NCBI GenBank assembly: GCA_945883495.1
Contig: CAMCXS010000052.1
Span: forward strand, 1 to 42,994
DNA from: Akkermansia muciniphila
GTDB taxonomy: Bacteria > Verrucomicrobiota > Verrucomicrobiia > Verrucomicrobiales > DEV007
Direction: 5' to 3'
Length of the DNA: 42,994 nucleotides
Shown: positions 8,005-16,727 of the stretch, piece after piece
Numbering within the stretch: position 1 is the first letter of the stretch
How the letters are laid out: each line of letters opens with the position of its first letter
The notes under the pieces: generated by a model
Told to the model about the DNA's origin: nothing
Seen by the model: the letters and a program-made list of their open reading frames with translations, nothing else
The model's database searches: none
Made by a program: the position numbers and the translations under genes

Positions 8005-9936
8005 ATGCCACTTGAAGATTACCGGCGAAAACGCGACTTCGGCAGAACATCGGAGGCGAATCATTGGCTCTTGATCAAGCATGGCTCGCCGGAAGAGCTG
8101 AAGGTTGCGTTGGCGACTCCTGCCGAGAATCCGCCCGCTGGCGACGAGTGGTTGCACGAGATCAAGTACGATGGATATCGCCTGCTCGCCAGGAAGACCG
8201 GGGCGGCCGTTTGGCTCTTGAGTCGCAATGGCAAGGACTGGACGGACCGTTTCGCCATGATTGCCGAGGATCTGCATCACTTGCCGGGTGATATTGTTTT
8301 GGATGGGGAAATCGTGGTGCTTGACCCGGAAGGACGAAGTTCGTTTCAACTGCTGCAACGAAGATTGCAAGGCAATCCGACCGGGCCGCTTGTCTATTAT
8401 GTCTTTGATTTGCTCTTTTGCGATGCGGTGGATATGAGGGAGATTGAGTTGATCGCACGCAAGAGACAGCTAGCGGACATAATTGGATCATTGCCGGCAG
8501 AGTGTTCGATTCGATTCAGTGATCATCAACGCGGCCAGGGATCACTGTTTTTTGAATGCGTATGCAAAGCAGGTCTTGAAGGAGTGATCAGCAAGCGAGT
8601 CACAAGCAAATATTCTGGGCGGCGCACCCGGGATTGGCTCAAGGTTAAGTGCTCGAGGAGGCAGGAGTTTGTGATTGGAGGCTTCACCCGCCCAGAGGGC
8701 GGGCGGTTCGGTTTTGGCGCGATTCTGCTGGGCTATTACACTCCGGATGGAGAGCTTTGCTACGCGGGGCGCGCGGGAAGTGGCTTCAGCGAGAAGCAGC
8801 TCAAAACGATGTGGCTTGCGATGAGCGAATTAGCCCGGAAAACATCGCCGTTTGTGAATCCTCCCTCATCGCTGAAATTCAAGGGGGTAACTTGGACTGA
8901 ACCCCGGATGGTGGCGGAAATTTCCTTCACGGAGTGGACCGAGGACGGTGTCCTCCGGCATCCGGTATTTCAGGGACTTCGCGATGACAAGGTGGCCGCT
9001 GAGGTACGCCTGGAGGTAAACCAAACAACACGAACTGGTACTATGCAGGTTTCAGGAATTGAAATCACGCACCCGGAGCGACCGGTGTTTCCCGATGCGG
9101 GGATCTCCAAAGGTCAGATCGCCGAATATTACGGCAAAGTGGCGGCGATGATGCTGCCGTATCTTGAAGCTAGGCCGCTTTCGGTAGTTCGCTGTCCCGA
9201 AGGTAGCCACAAAAAATGCTTTTTTCAGAAGCATTTGGCTGCGGGAATGTCACCCCAGATTGGGACGATCTCAATCGAGGAGACGGCTGGTGAGTCGAGC
9301 GAATACCTGGCGGTCCAGAATGCAGAAGGGTTGGTAGCCCTGGCTCAGTTTGGGGTGATTGAGATTCATCCCTGGCTCTCGCGCCGGGACCGGCTCGATC
9401 AACCCGATATGCTGGTTTTTGACCTGGATCCTGGGGAAGGCGTGCCGTGGGAAGAAGTGCTTGGGGCGGCGCTGCTGTTGCGTCATATTCTTCAGGCAAC
9501 CGGTCTGGAATCCTTTGCGAAACGCACGGGAGGCAAAGGGCTGCACTTGGTGGTGCCGATCCGGCGGGGGCCGGATTTCAGCGAAGCGCGAGCGTTCGCC
9601 AGAGCGATCGCCGAGAAGCTGCGCCAAGAAAACCCGGAGAAACTGCTGACGAGTGCGAGCAAGGCCAAGCGGGCGAACAAGATTTATATCGACTATCTTC
9701 GAAACGGCCGGGGGGCGACGGCGGTGGCGCCATATTCTCTGAGGGCCCGCTCCGGTGCGCCAGTCGCGACGCCAGTCGATTGGGACAGCTTAATCTCCAA
9801 CCGAGCAGCAGAAGCCACCTCAATGGAATCCATGCTCACCTGGCTGGCGGAGCATGGGAAGGATCCCTGGAGTGGCTACTTTCAGGTGCGACAGTCGATC
9901 CCGAAGTCCGCGCTGAAAGAGCTTAGGGTGAAGTAG
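8005..9936 (+). CDS. ligD: LigD: ATP-dependent ligase plus polymerase domains, with collapsed phosphoesterase remnant
   Basis: 643 residues from the ATG at 8005, 7 bases after the Ku stop; a TTG at 7960 would add 15 residues. Residues 30-340 form the ligase domain with the adenylated lysine in EIKYDGYR (Lys54). Residues 350-640 form the primase/polymerase domain (ITHPERPVFP, then VFDLDPGEG with the two metal-binding aspartates). The usual 3'-phosphoesterase core is missing, yet its opening (YRRKRDFGRTSEA, residues 6-18) and closing (HWLLIKH, 20-26) sequences remain side by side. This implies an internal deletion of roughly 130 residues. Domain order matches the PE-LIG-POL arrangement of Pseudomonas. 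Confidence 0.95.
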   Translation: MPLEDYRRKRDFGRTSEANHWLLIKHGSPEELKVALATPAENPPAGDEWLHEIKYDGYRLLARKTGAAVWLLSRNGKDWTDRFAMIAEDLHHLPGDIVLDGEIVVLDPEGRSSFQLLQRRLQGNPTGPLVYYVFDLLFCDAVDMREIELIARKRQLADIIGSLPAECSIRFSDHQRGQGSLFFECVCKAGLEGVISKRVTSKYSGRRTRDWLKVKCSRRQEFVIGGFTRPEGGRFGFGAILLGYYTPDGELCYAGRAGSGFSEKQLKTMWLAMSELARKTSPFVNPPSSLKFKGVTWTEPRMVAEISFTEWTEDGVLRHPVFQGLRDDKVAAEVRLEVNQTTRTGTMQVSGIEITHPERPVFPDAGISKGQIAEYYGKVAAMMLPYLEARPLSVVRCPEGSHKKCFFQKHLAAGMSPQIGTISIEETAGESSEYLAVQNAEGLVALAQFGVIEIHPWLSRRDRLDQPDMLVFDLDPGEGVPWEEVLGAALLLRHILQATGLESFAKRTGGKGLHLVVPIRRGPDFSEARAFARAIAEKLRQENPEKLLTSASKAKRANKIYIDYLRNGRGATAVAPYSLRARSGAPVATPVDWDSLISNRAAEATSMESMLTWLAEHGKDPWSGYFQVRQSIPKSALKELRVK

Positions 9937-9981
9937 CGGACGGCGGGTTGGCATAGCCCGTGCTCCCTAGATAGTTCGACT

Positions 9982-10491
9982 ATGAAACTAAAAACCCTAC
10001 AGGACCTGTTTGTCCACGAAGTACAAGATCTGCATAGCGCGGAAACGCAGTTGTTGAAGGCGTTGCCCAAAATGGCGAAGGCGGCGAATCACGAACAGCT
10101 TCGGGCTGGCTTTGAGGAGCACTTGGAGCAAACCAAGCAACACGTGGTGCGGCTGGAAAAGATCGCCGAGATGTGCGGTAAGAAGGCGACCGGACATCGA
10201 TGCAAAGCGATGGAAGGGCTGATTTTAGAAGGCAGCGAAATGATCGGAGAAGATGCCGAGGAGCACGTTCGGGACGCTGGGCTCATTGGTGCCGCGCAGC
10301 GGGTGGAGCACTACGAGATCGCCGGCTATGGAACGGCCCGGGCTTTGGCCGAATCCCTTGGATACGAGGACGCCGTTGATCTCTTAACGGAGACGCTCGA
10401 AGAGGAGAAAGCAACCGACCGGAAGCTGACGGAGCTTGCCGAGAGCGCGATTAATGCAGAAGCGGCGGAAATCTCTCCGGACGGGAACTGA
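9982..10491 (+). CDS. YciF-like ferritin-fold stress protein (DUF892)
   Basis: 169 residues, almost all helical. LQDLFVHEVQDLHSAETQLL at the start and ELAESAINAEAA at the end are typical of the YciE/YciF (DUF892) family. These cytosolic ferritin-like four-helix bundles carry a di-metal site and are induced by general stress. Conserved Glu/His residues (E13, H18, E21, E69, H109) could bind metal. It lies 45 bases after LigD, in the stress cluster, and is followed by a strong terminator. Confidence 0.9.
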   Translation: MKLKTLQDLFVHEVQDLHSAETQLLKALPKMAKAANHEQLRAGFEEHLEQTKQHVVRLEKIAEMCGKKATGHRCKAMEGLILEGSEMIGEDAEEHVRDAGLIGAAQRVEHYEIAGYGTARALAESLGYEDAVDLLTETLEEEKATDRKLTELAESAINAEAAEISPDGN

Positions 10492-10506
10492 ACATTGCTG
10501 GCTAAC

Positions 10507-10542
10507 AAGAGGGCATCCCAGAATGGGGTGCCCTCTTTCTTT
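10507..10542 (+). terminator. Rho-independent terminator
   Basis: Stem of 13 positions (10507-10519 with 10525-10537, one T-G wobble) around the loop AGAAT, followed by TCTTTG. It lies directly after the YciF-like gene and can also serve the facing DUF1328 gene. Confidence 0.85.
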
Positions 10543-10545
10543 GTT

Positions 10546-10713
10546 TCAGGCTCGCGGCTTGCTGCCGCGAAGCAAGGAAACCACGAACAACGCCAGGAAA
10601 AGCAGGAACAGAGTTTCGGCGATCGTCGCTGCGGTTCCGCCAACGATCCCTCCGAATCCGAGGAATCCGGCGATGATGGCGATCAGAAAGAAGAAAAGGG
10701 CGTAGGCAATCAT
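10546..10713 (-). CDS. DUF1328 (YtjA-like) small membrane protein
   Basis: 55 residues from the ATG at 10713, preceded by GGAG. Two hydrophobic segments (about 4-24 and 29-49) surround the family motif [11 protein letters not shown]. Small proteins of this type are widespread in stress clusters; their function is unknown. The longer open frame upstream is rejected. It lies 4 bases after the HtrA stop on the same strand, so may be co-transcribed. Confidence 0.88.
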   Translation of the reverse strand: MIAYALFFFLIAIIAGFLGFGGIVGGTAATIAETLFLLFLALFVVSLLRGSKPRA

Positions 10714-10717
10714 GGCG

Positions 10718-12199
10718 TTACTCCGGCCGAAGTGAGGTGAAGAGATAGCCCTGTCCGGGGTTCCAGACGCGCAAGAGCAGGGCGTTTTCCGCTTGATGGA
10801 CGGCGCGCCAGCGAGCCTGGACGGCTTTGGCAACGGTATCCACTGGCAGGCCACCGACTTCGCAGATGATCATCCCAGGCCGGAGACGGCTGTGGAGAGT
10901 CGCCGCAGGATCGACCTGGCTTATTAACACGCCTTGCACGGAAGGCGGGATGCTATGTTCCTGGCGCTTGGTGGCGGAGAGTTCTTCAATGAGGATACCG
11001 TTGAGGAAAGCTTGCTGGGGGACATGGGGAACCCCCAGCCGATCACGAGCCGCCGCGGCCGCAGGCGGCGCGGTCGTGGGGATCAGAGTCGCTTCAAGCT
11101 GATGCGGCTGGCCCATCCGGGAGACGCTGATTCGAACCTTGGTGTGCGGTTCTAATTCATTCATCGCCATGCGGAAGCGCACCGGATTGGCAATGCCAAT
11201 ATCGTTCACTGCAATGATCACGTCTCCAGGCTTCATGCCGGACTGAGAGGCAGGAGAATTCTCCATGACATCGTTGACCAGCGCGCCACGCGGCTCGGTG
11301 CGGAAGAGATTCGCCAGTTCGGCGGTCACCTCCGAAACGGTTACTCCTAGATAGCCACGTTCCACCGTGCCGTTCTGCCCCAGTTTTTGCGCGATCTTCA
11401 AGGCGAGATTGCCATTGATGGCGAACCCAATGCCAACGTTGCCTCCATTTTGGGAAAAAATTGCGGTGTTGATTCCGATGACTTCCCCGTTGCTGTTGAC
11501 CAGTGCGCCGCCGGAGTTGCCTGGATTGATGGGAGCATCGGTTTGGATGTAGTTTTCGAAACCAGCGATATCGATGTCGTCCCGTGCAGTGGCGCTGACG
11601 ATGCCGGAGGTGACGGTCTGGCTTAGACCGAATGCGTTGCCAATGGCCAGGACCACGTCCCCGGGCTTCATCAGGTCGCTGTTCCCGAATTTGGCCGCGA
11701 TTGTGCCGGTGCGATCTATTTTGATGACGGCCAAATCGGTGGCGGGATCGCGGCCGATGACCTGGGCTTCGAGGCGTTCCGTGGATCCGGGCAGGACGAC
11801 CCAGATCCACTGCGCCTCGGCGACGACGTGACTGTTCGTGAGGATATGGCCATTTTCGGTGAGAATTACGCCGGACCCGACTGCGGTCAACGAAGGCGAC
11901 GAGTCGGTTTCTCCTGCACTTGCCGGAGCATGGGGCGCATGTTGTGGGGGCTGTTGGGTCTGGGGCTGGGACTCGGCGGGGGCAGAAGCGGGGGCAGAAG
12001 CGGGGGCAGAAGGACGAGCGGCCCAGCTCAGGATGCTGACGACGCTGGGCCTTACGCCCTCGACGATGTCAGCGTATCCCGACATGCTTCCGTGCCGTTG
12101 CGGGGCGGCGGAGCCTCGACGCACTTCAATGGGATCGGCGGTAGCCAGGTGGGGCGCGAAGATGAGAAGCAGCGGCAAGAGAGGTCGAAGTGATTCCAT
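10718..12199 (-). CDS. HtrA/DegP-like periplasmic serine protease with two PDZ domains
   Basis: 493 residues from the ATG at 12199. A signal peptide covers residues 1-21. The protease triad is His124 (TNSHVVAE), Asp155 (ATDLAVIK) and Ser229 (GNSGGALV). PDZ domains follow at about 285-370 and 395-490. Between signal peptide and protease lies an Ala/Pro/Ser/Gln-rich linker (62-100), part of it encoded by three tandem 12-base repeats. It probably degrades or refolds damaged periplasmic proteins. An open frame extends upstream through the 11-G tract to 12232, so the start is uncertain. Confidence 0.9.
   Translation of the reverse strand: MESLRPLLPLLLIFAPHLATADPIEVRRGSAAPQRHGSMSGYADIVEGVRPSVVSILSWAARPSAPASAPASAPAESQPQTQQPPQHAPHAPASAGETDSSPSLTAVGSGVILTENGHILTNSHVVAEAQWIWVVLPGSTERLEAQVIGRDPATDLAVIKIDRTGTIAAKFGNSDLMKPGDVVLAIGNAFGLSQTVTSGIVSATARDDIDIAGFENYIQTDAPINPGNSGGALVNSNGEVIGINTAIFSQNGGNVGIGFAINGNLALKIAQKLGQNGTVERGYLGVTVSEVTAELANLFRTEPRGALVNDVMENSPASQSGMKPGDVIIAVNDIGIANPVRFRMAMNELEPHTKVRISVSRMGQPHQLEATLIPTTAPPAAAAARDRLGVPHVPQQAFLNGILIEELSATKRQEHSIPPSVQGVLISQVDPAATLHSRLRPGMIICEVGGLPVDTVAKAVQARWRAVHQAENALLLRVWNPGQGYLFTSLRPE
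11973..12010. repeat. Three 12-bp direct repeats inside the HtrA linker
   Basis: The unit GGGGGCAGAAGC is repeated three times and encodes part of the SAPASAPAS linker. Copy-number change would lengthen or shorten the linker by four residues without a frameshift. Confidence 0.75.
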
Positions 12200-12214
12200 A
12201 AAGCGGACGGCAAA

Positions 12215-12225
12215 GGGGGGGGGGG
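12215..12225. repeat. Run of 11 G residues in the htrA leader
   Basis: An uninterrupted G11 tract lies 16-26 bases upstream of the HtrA ATG at 12199. Tracts of this length are prone to slippage. Depending on which start is used, the tract lies in the leader or in the first codons of the protein. Confidence 0.9.
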
Positions 12226-12471
12226 ACGTCAAGCATGCGAAGAGGGAGTCGCCACTCAGCGGCTCCGTTCACTTGCGGCTGGACTAACCAGCTCCACCGC
12301 TCGACTGAGCGGATTCCGTGCCGGAGGGCCAGTAGAACCGCAAGCGGCTGGGCATCAGCTGGTTGCCTGGGGCAATCTTGGACGGGGGCACGGTGCAGCG
12401 GCTTGCGAGATGCAATGCCAAGAGAGGCGCAGGGCGATAAAAAGCGGGCGTCGAGGTTGGCCCGAGGAGCA

Positions 12472-12544
12472 TGGAGCATAGCGGGTTCGAACCGCTGACC
12501 TTCTCATTGCGAACGAGACGCTCTACCGACTGAGCTAATGCCCC
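12472..12544 (-). tRNA. tRNA-Ala (anticodon CGC)
   Basis: 73 nucleotides without encoded CCA. The acceptor stem pairs GGGGCAT with ATGCTCC and includes the G3-U70 wobble that identifies alanine tRNAs. The D arm is GCTC/GAGC, the anticodon loop TTCGCAA with anticodon CGC (reads GCG), and the T arm AGCGG-TTCGAAC-CCGCT. Confidence 0.95.
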
Positions 12545-12668
12545 TTTTCTGGCGTGCCAGACTGCTGTTGAGGCAGGGTGTGATCATAGACGCAAAAGGT
12601 CCGGGGGCCAAGCACTTTTCTGCGATTGCGGGCGTTGGGAAAAATTGGGGAGATCCGGCAGGAAAGTT

Positions 12669-12697
12669 TTGACGTTGGGCGGAATCTCGAATCTAAT
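12669..12697 (+). promoter_or_regulatory. Sigma70-type promoter for the yellow/MRJP-like gene
   Basis: TTGACG (12669-12674) and TCTAAT (12692-12697) separated by 17 bases. This would start transcription near 12704, about 33 bases before the ATG at 12737. Not tested. Confidence 0.5.
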
Positions 12698-12736
12698 GGC
12701 TAATGGGAAAGTGAGGGGGCTTTCCGAGGGGCACGA

Positions 12737-13975
12737 ATGGACACAGCGCGAGGACTTCAGATGTGGCGACAGGGGCTGGAGGACCGCCCGGGATGTGCCC
12801 GCATGAAGGCTGATTTTCTGCTGGCGTTTCTGATTCTAGTGGCTGGATTGAGCTTTCCGCCGGGCTTGCGCGCTGGGGATGTGAGCCTGGACGTGGCGGC
12901 GGAGTTGCGGCACGGGCCGAGCGGACTGGCGGTGGCGCCAGACAATACGTTGATCGTCGGCCTGCATCAGTATTTCAAGACCCGGGAGCGAGTCATCCGG
13001 GTGGATCGGCAGGGCGAATGGAGTGCTTTCCCTTCCGAGGAGGTGGCTGCTCAGGAAGTGGCGGAGGGCGCGGAGGTGTTGGACTCCGTGATGGGGGTTC
13101 ACGGCGGCGACCGGGGCATCGTGTGGATGCTCGACAATGGCCGGAGGGGAGAGCAGATACCCAAGGTCGTTGGCTGGCACTTCAGCGACCGCAAGCTTCA
13201 TCGGGTGTTCCACCTGCCCGAGCCCTCGACCATCGCGACGTCGTTTGTGGCTGATTTCGCCGTGGATCCGGGTGAAACGCATGCCTATATCGCGGACCCC
13301 GCGTCGGGAGTTGATGCCGCGTTGATTGTTCTGAACTTGCGGACCGGCGTCTCGCGGAGGCTGCTTCAAGGCCACTTGAGCGTTGTTCCGCAGGAGATTC
13401 CGCTGGTGGTGAGCGGGCGCAAGTTGCATGCGGAATGCCAAGATGGATCCCAGGCGGAGCCACTGGCCGGGGTGAACCCGATCGCGCTGGATAAAAAAGC
13501 TAAGTACCTTTACTACGGCCCACTCAAAGGGCAGAAGCTTTACCGGATCGCCACTTCGGCGCTGAATGATGCATCTTTAGGCGGCGAGGCACTTGCAGCG
13601 GCCGTGGAGGAGTATTCGGCAAAGCCGATTTGCGATTCGATCGCGATCGATACAAGGGACAACATTTACGTCGGTGATCTGACGACCAACGCGATCCAGG
13701 TGATTCTTCCAAAGGATCGCCGAATGATTGAGTACGTTGCGGACCCGAAGATGGCTTGGCCAGACGGACTGACATTTGGCGGCGATGGGCGGCTTTACTT
13801 CTACTGCAGCCAGTTGAACCGGTGTTCCTGGTTTAGTGTTGGGCAGGACGAGACGAAAGCGCCGTTTCTGGTTTACCGGGTCAAGCCGCTTTTCCAGCCG
13901 ATGATTGCCAATCCGCTGCCGGATCACAATCCATTGACGGAGATTCGCAAATTAGGCGAACGCCTCAAACCTTGA
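12737..13975 (+). CDS. Secreted yellow/major-royal-jelly-like beta-propeller protein
   Basis: 412 residues from the ATG at 12737, which has a GAGGGG ribosome-binding site. The ATG at 12803 gives a more conventional signal peptide (KADFLLAFLILVAGLSF) but lacks such a site. The mature part resembles MRJP/yellow proteins of the SMP-30-type propeller fold: GPSGLAVAPDNTLIVGLHQY near the start, WMLDNGRRG, then CDSIAIDTRDNIYVGD and WPDGLTFGGDGRLYF near the end. Exported, enzymatic role unknown; members elsewhere act on lactones or bind small amines. Confidence 0.82.
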   Translation: MDTARGLQMWRQGLEDRPGCARMKADFLLAFLILVAGLSFPPGLRAGDVSLDVAAELRHGPSGLAVAPDNTLIVGLHQYFKTRERVIRVDRQGEWSAFPSEEVAAQEVAEGAEVLDSVMGVHGGDRGIVWMLDNGRRGEQIPKVVGWHFSDRKLHRVFHLPEPSTIATSFVADFAVDPGETHAYIADPASGVDAALIVLNLRTGVSRRLLQGHLSVVPQEIPLVVSGRKLHAECQDGSQAEPLAGVNPIALDKKAKYLYYGPLKGQKLYRIATSALNDASLGGEALAAAVEEYSAKPICDSIAIDTRDNIYVGDLTTNAIQVILPKDRRMIEYVADPKMAWPDGLTFGGDGRLYFYCSQLNRCSWFSVGQDETKAPFLVYRVKPLFQPMIANPLPDHNPLTEIRKLGERLKP

Positions 13976-14053
13976 TTGATTTGCTCCGCCGTCATTTTTT
14001 CAGTTGAGGAGCGGGCGATCCGGATTAGGATTCCCGTCCTGCGCAGGCTGTAA

Positions 14054-14135
14054 GCTCTCGTGGCGGAATCGGTAGACGCGCTAGATTCAGGATCTAGTGG
14101 GGAGACCCGTGGAGGTTCGAATCCTCTCGAGAGCA
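14054..14135 (+). tRNA. tRNA-Leu (anticodon CAG)
   Basis: 82 nucleotides without encoded CCA, class II with an extended variable arm (about GTGGGGAGACCCGT). The acceptor stem is GCTCTCG/CGAGAGC. The anticodon stem CTAGA/TCTAG encloses TTCAGGA, giving anticodon CAG (reads CUG), and the T arm is GGAGG-TTCGAAT-CCTCT. Confidence 0.95.
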
Positions 14136-14196
14136 TTTCGCAAGGCTTGTCAGATGTGACTCCGTGGGCCGGGAATGGGGCGTAAGAGAGGTTGTC

Positions 14197-14907
14197 ATGT
14201 CCCAAGACCAAGACCCGGTTTTCGTAAAGGAGGCTTTCTCATCGATCGCGCCCCGTTACTCTCTGACGAACCACATTCTCAGCCTAGGGATTGATGTCCT
14301 GTGGCGTCGCCGGGTGGCCGGTTTGGTAGCGGCGGAGAGGCCGCGAGCGATCCTGGACGTTGCTGCGGGAACGGGTGATCTTTCGCTTGAGCTGCAACGC
14401 CGTTGTCCGGAAGCGGAGGTGACGGCGAGTGATTTCTGTCCTGAGATGCTGGAACTGGCCCGGCGTCAGGGGGTGCGGAAGACGTTGGAGGCAGATGCCT
14501 TGAATCTCCCATTCCCGGACGAGAGTTTTGACGTGGTGACGGTGGCCTATGGCCTGCGCAACATGTCCTCCTGGGAAGGCGCGGCCCGGGAGATGCGACG
14601 CGTTTTGCGACCGGAAGGAACTCTGGTGATCCTGGACTTCTCCCTACCGGTGGGCTGGCTCAGGGGGCCGTATCGTTGGTATTTGCACCGGATTTTGCCG
14701 AGGGTCGCTGGTGTGCTCACGGGGAATCGGGCGGCTTACGAGTATTTAGGAGACTCGATCGAACGGTTTCCCGCCGGTGCCGCGATGAAGGAACTGCTGC
14801 GCTCGGCCGGATTTGGGGAGACGGCGTGGCATCCATTGAGCGGGGGAATCTCCGCGATATACGTCAGCCGGGCCACGGGGATCGCCAGGAATGCGACATT
14901 TGCTTGA
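14197..14907 (+). CDS. Demethylmenaquinone/ubiquinone C-methyltransferase (MenG/UbiE type)
   Basis: 236 residues from the ATG at 14197 with AGAGAGG upstream. The opening (FVKEAFSSIAPRYSLTNHIL) and SAM-binding motif DVAAGTGDLS (54-63) match the UbiE/MenG family, as do YGLRNM and SGGISAIY near the end. It would methylate demethylmenaquinol to menaquinol. Whether it works on ubiquinone too is not shown; menaquinone is the more likely quinone. The YHS lipoprotein follows after 31 bases. Confidence 0.92.
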   Translation: MSQDQDPVFVKEAFSSIAPRYSLTNHILSLGIDVLWRRRVAGLVAAERPRAILDVAAGTGDLSLELQRRCPEAEVTASDFCPEMLELARRQGVRKTLEADALNLPFPDESFDVVTVAYGLRNMSSWEGAAREMRRVLRPEGTLVILDFSLPVGWLRGPYRWYLHRILPRVAGVLTGNRAAYEYLGDSIERFPAGAAMKELLRSAGFGETAWHPLSGGISAIYVSRATGIARNATFA

Positions 14908-14938
14908 TTCGAGAGCGGATCGGGGTTTGGATCGGGGG

Positions 14939-15223
14939 ATGAATTCTGTCTCCTGGGGATTGGTGTTGTGCGCTGCTGGCGTTCTGGTGCTGACTGGCTG
15001 CGAGGAGAAGAAAGCGGCGGCGACTCCCGCGGCAGCATTGGACGATTACCCGTTGAAGGTTTGCGTCGTGAGCGGCGAGCCTTTGGGAAGCATGGGAGAG
15101 CCGGCGGCAATCACGTATGAAGGGACGAAGGTGAAGTTTTGCTGTGGCGGCTGCGAGGATGATTTTCGCAAGGATCCCGCAACCTACTTGGCGAAGTTAA
15201 CCTCGACTTCTGCGAAGCCCTGA
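14939..15223 (+). CDS. YHS-domain lipoprotein
   Basis: 94 residues; a lipobox LTGC (Cys21) follows a 20-residue signal sequence. The mature part matches YHS/TRASH metal-binding domains: CVVSGEPL (42-49), Y-x-G-x-x-V-x-FCCGGC (60-72) and F-R-K-D-P-A-T-Y-L (76-84). Cys42, Cys68, Cys69 and Cys72 could bind a metal such as copper or iron. The start ATG (14939) is preceded by GGGGG. The MarC gene starts one base after its stop. Confidence 0.85.
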   Translation: MNSVSWGLVLCAAGVLVLTGCEEKKAAATPAAALDDYPLKVCVVSGEPLGSMGEPAAITYEGTKVKFCCGGCEDDFRKDPATYLAKLTSTSAKP

Positions 15224-15224
15224 G

Positions 15225-15884
15225 ATGGGGCAGCCCATGGATTCGTGGGCCTTTGCGTTGCTCGCCTTCAGTTCGCTGTTGGCGATTGTGGATCCTATCG
15301 GCCTCGTGCCGTGGTTTTTGGCGATCACGCCGGATGACACGCCTCAGGTGCGAGAGCGGATGGCGCGGATCGCTTGTCTGGTGGCGGCGGTGATCCTGAT
15401 GTTGTTCGCGGCGGCGGGGATGTGGATTTTCAAGCTTTTGGGCCTGACGCTGCCCGCCTTCCAGATCGCTGGCAGCATTTTGTTGATGCTGATCGGCTTG
15501 GATATGTTGAAAGCCAAGCACTCGCCGGTTCAAGGGACGGCGGAAGACGCGCGTGCCGGTTCCGCGAAGGACGATGTGGCCATCACGCCGCTGGCGGTGC
15601 CGATGCTGGCGGGGCCCGGAGCCTTGTCGAATACGCTGATTCTGGTCAATCAAGCGACCGGGCCGCTGAGTTGGGGGATCCTGTATTTGAGCATCGCGGC
15701 GGTGTGCGCGATCTCCTATGTGACGTTGCGCTTGGCGGCTCGCGGCGCGGCGTGGATCGGGCCGATCGTGATGCGGGTGCTGACCCGGCTGATGGGACTG
15801 CTGGTGACGGCGATCGCGGTGCAGTTCACGATCAACGCGCTGGTCCAGTTGGGGGCGTTACCGGCTCCTCCCCCTCTTCCTTGA
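15225..15884 (+). CDS. MarC-family integral membrane protein
   Basis: 219 residues with six hydrophobic segments. The conserved IVDPIGLVPWFLAITPDDT (21-40) and PLAVPMLAGPGALSNTLIL identify the MarC/UPF0056 family, transporter-like proteins of unclear substrate. The stop overlaps the end of the opposite MscS gene by 53 bases. Confidence 0.9.
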   Translation: MGQPMDSWAFALLAFSSLLAIVDPIGLVPWFLAITPDDTPQVRERMARIACLVAAVILMLFAAAGMWIFKLLGLTLPAFQIAGSILLMLIGLDMLKAKHSPVQGTAEDARAGSAKDDVAITPLAVPMLAGPGALSNTLILVNQATGPLSWGILYLSIAAVCAISYVTLRLAARGAAWIGPIVMRVLTRLMGLLVTAIAVQFTINALVQLGALPAPPPLP

Positions 15885-16710
15885 CCGGGGCGCCGCTGTC
15901 CGGGCGGTTCATGATGACGCGGCGCGGGTAGGCGATTTCGATGCCGTCTTTGTCGAAACGGGCTTTGAGGTCCCGGAGGATGGAGTTGCGCATCTCGATG
16001 AAGTCATCTTTTTCGTGCCAGACACCGAGCAGGAACTTCAACTGGGAATCGCCGAAGCCGGTCAGGGCGACAAGAGGCTCGGGTTCCACGAGGACGTGGG
16101 GATTCTCGTCGGCCACTTCCCGGAGCACGTTCATCACGCGATCGACGTCTTGCTCGTAGGAGAGGCCGAGTTGGATATCGTAGCGGCGGATCGGGTGGCG
16201 AGTGACGTTGATGAGCATGCCCTTGACTAGAGTCTCGTTGGGGATGCGGATGGTGATGTTGTCGAAGGTGCGGAGGGTGAGCGAAAGAAGGTCGATTGAC
16301 TCGACGAAGCCGGTGTGTTCGCCGAGGCGGATGACGTCGCCAACCTCAAAAGGCTTCTCGAAGACGAGGAAGATTCCGCTGATGATGTTGGATAGGCTGG
16401 TTTGGGCGGCGAATCCGATGGCGATGCCCGCGATTCCGGCAGCTCCGAGTAGGGTGGTGAGCTGAAAGCCAAACTCCTTTAGGATCATGATGACGACCAC
16501 AATCGAGAGGGTGTAGTCGACCGTTTTGCGGATGATTAGACGGGACTGAGGGGAGAGACGGCTGCTCAGCGGCCGGATCAAGAGCTGACTGAGGACGAAC
16601 GCGAGAAAGAAGCCGAGCGCGAGGATGACGACGCTGCGGGCGATGGGATTGGCGTAGGGCTGGAAAGTGGCGAGAGGCTCTGGCAGCGTGATCATGAAGT
16701 CTTCGGCCAT
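15832..16710 (-). CDS. MscS-type mechanosensitive channel
   Basis: 292 residues from the ATG at 16710. Transmembrane segments lie at about 25-45 and 62-82; a pore-lining helix follows with GAAGIAGIAIGFAAQTSLSN, then the MscS beta domain (FEVGDVIRLGEHTGFVESI, and IRIPNETLV). The C-terminal alpha/beta domain ends with IEIAYPRRV. It would release solutes during osmotic downshift. The upstream gene 17 bases away is probably co-transcribed. The 53-base overlap with marC on the other strand is antiparallel. Confidence 0.92.
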   Translation of the reverse strand: MAEDFMITLPEPLATFQPYANPIARSVVILALGFFLAFVLSQLLIRPLSSRLSPQSRLIIRKTVDYTLSIVVVIMILKEFGFQLTTLLGAAGIAGIAIGFAAQTSLSNIISGIFLVFEKPFEVGDVIRLGEHTGFVESIDLLSLTLRTFDNITIRIPNETLVKGMLINVTRHPIRRYDIQLGLSYEQDVDRVMNVLREVADENPHVLVEPEPLVALTGFGDSQLKFLLGVWHEKDDFIEMRNSILRDLKARFDKDGIEIAYPRRVIMNRPDSGAPVKEEGEEPVTPPTGPAR

Positions 16711-16727
16711 AAGTGACGGGGGACGAT

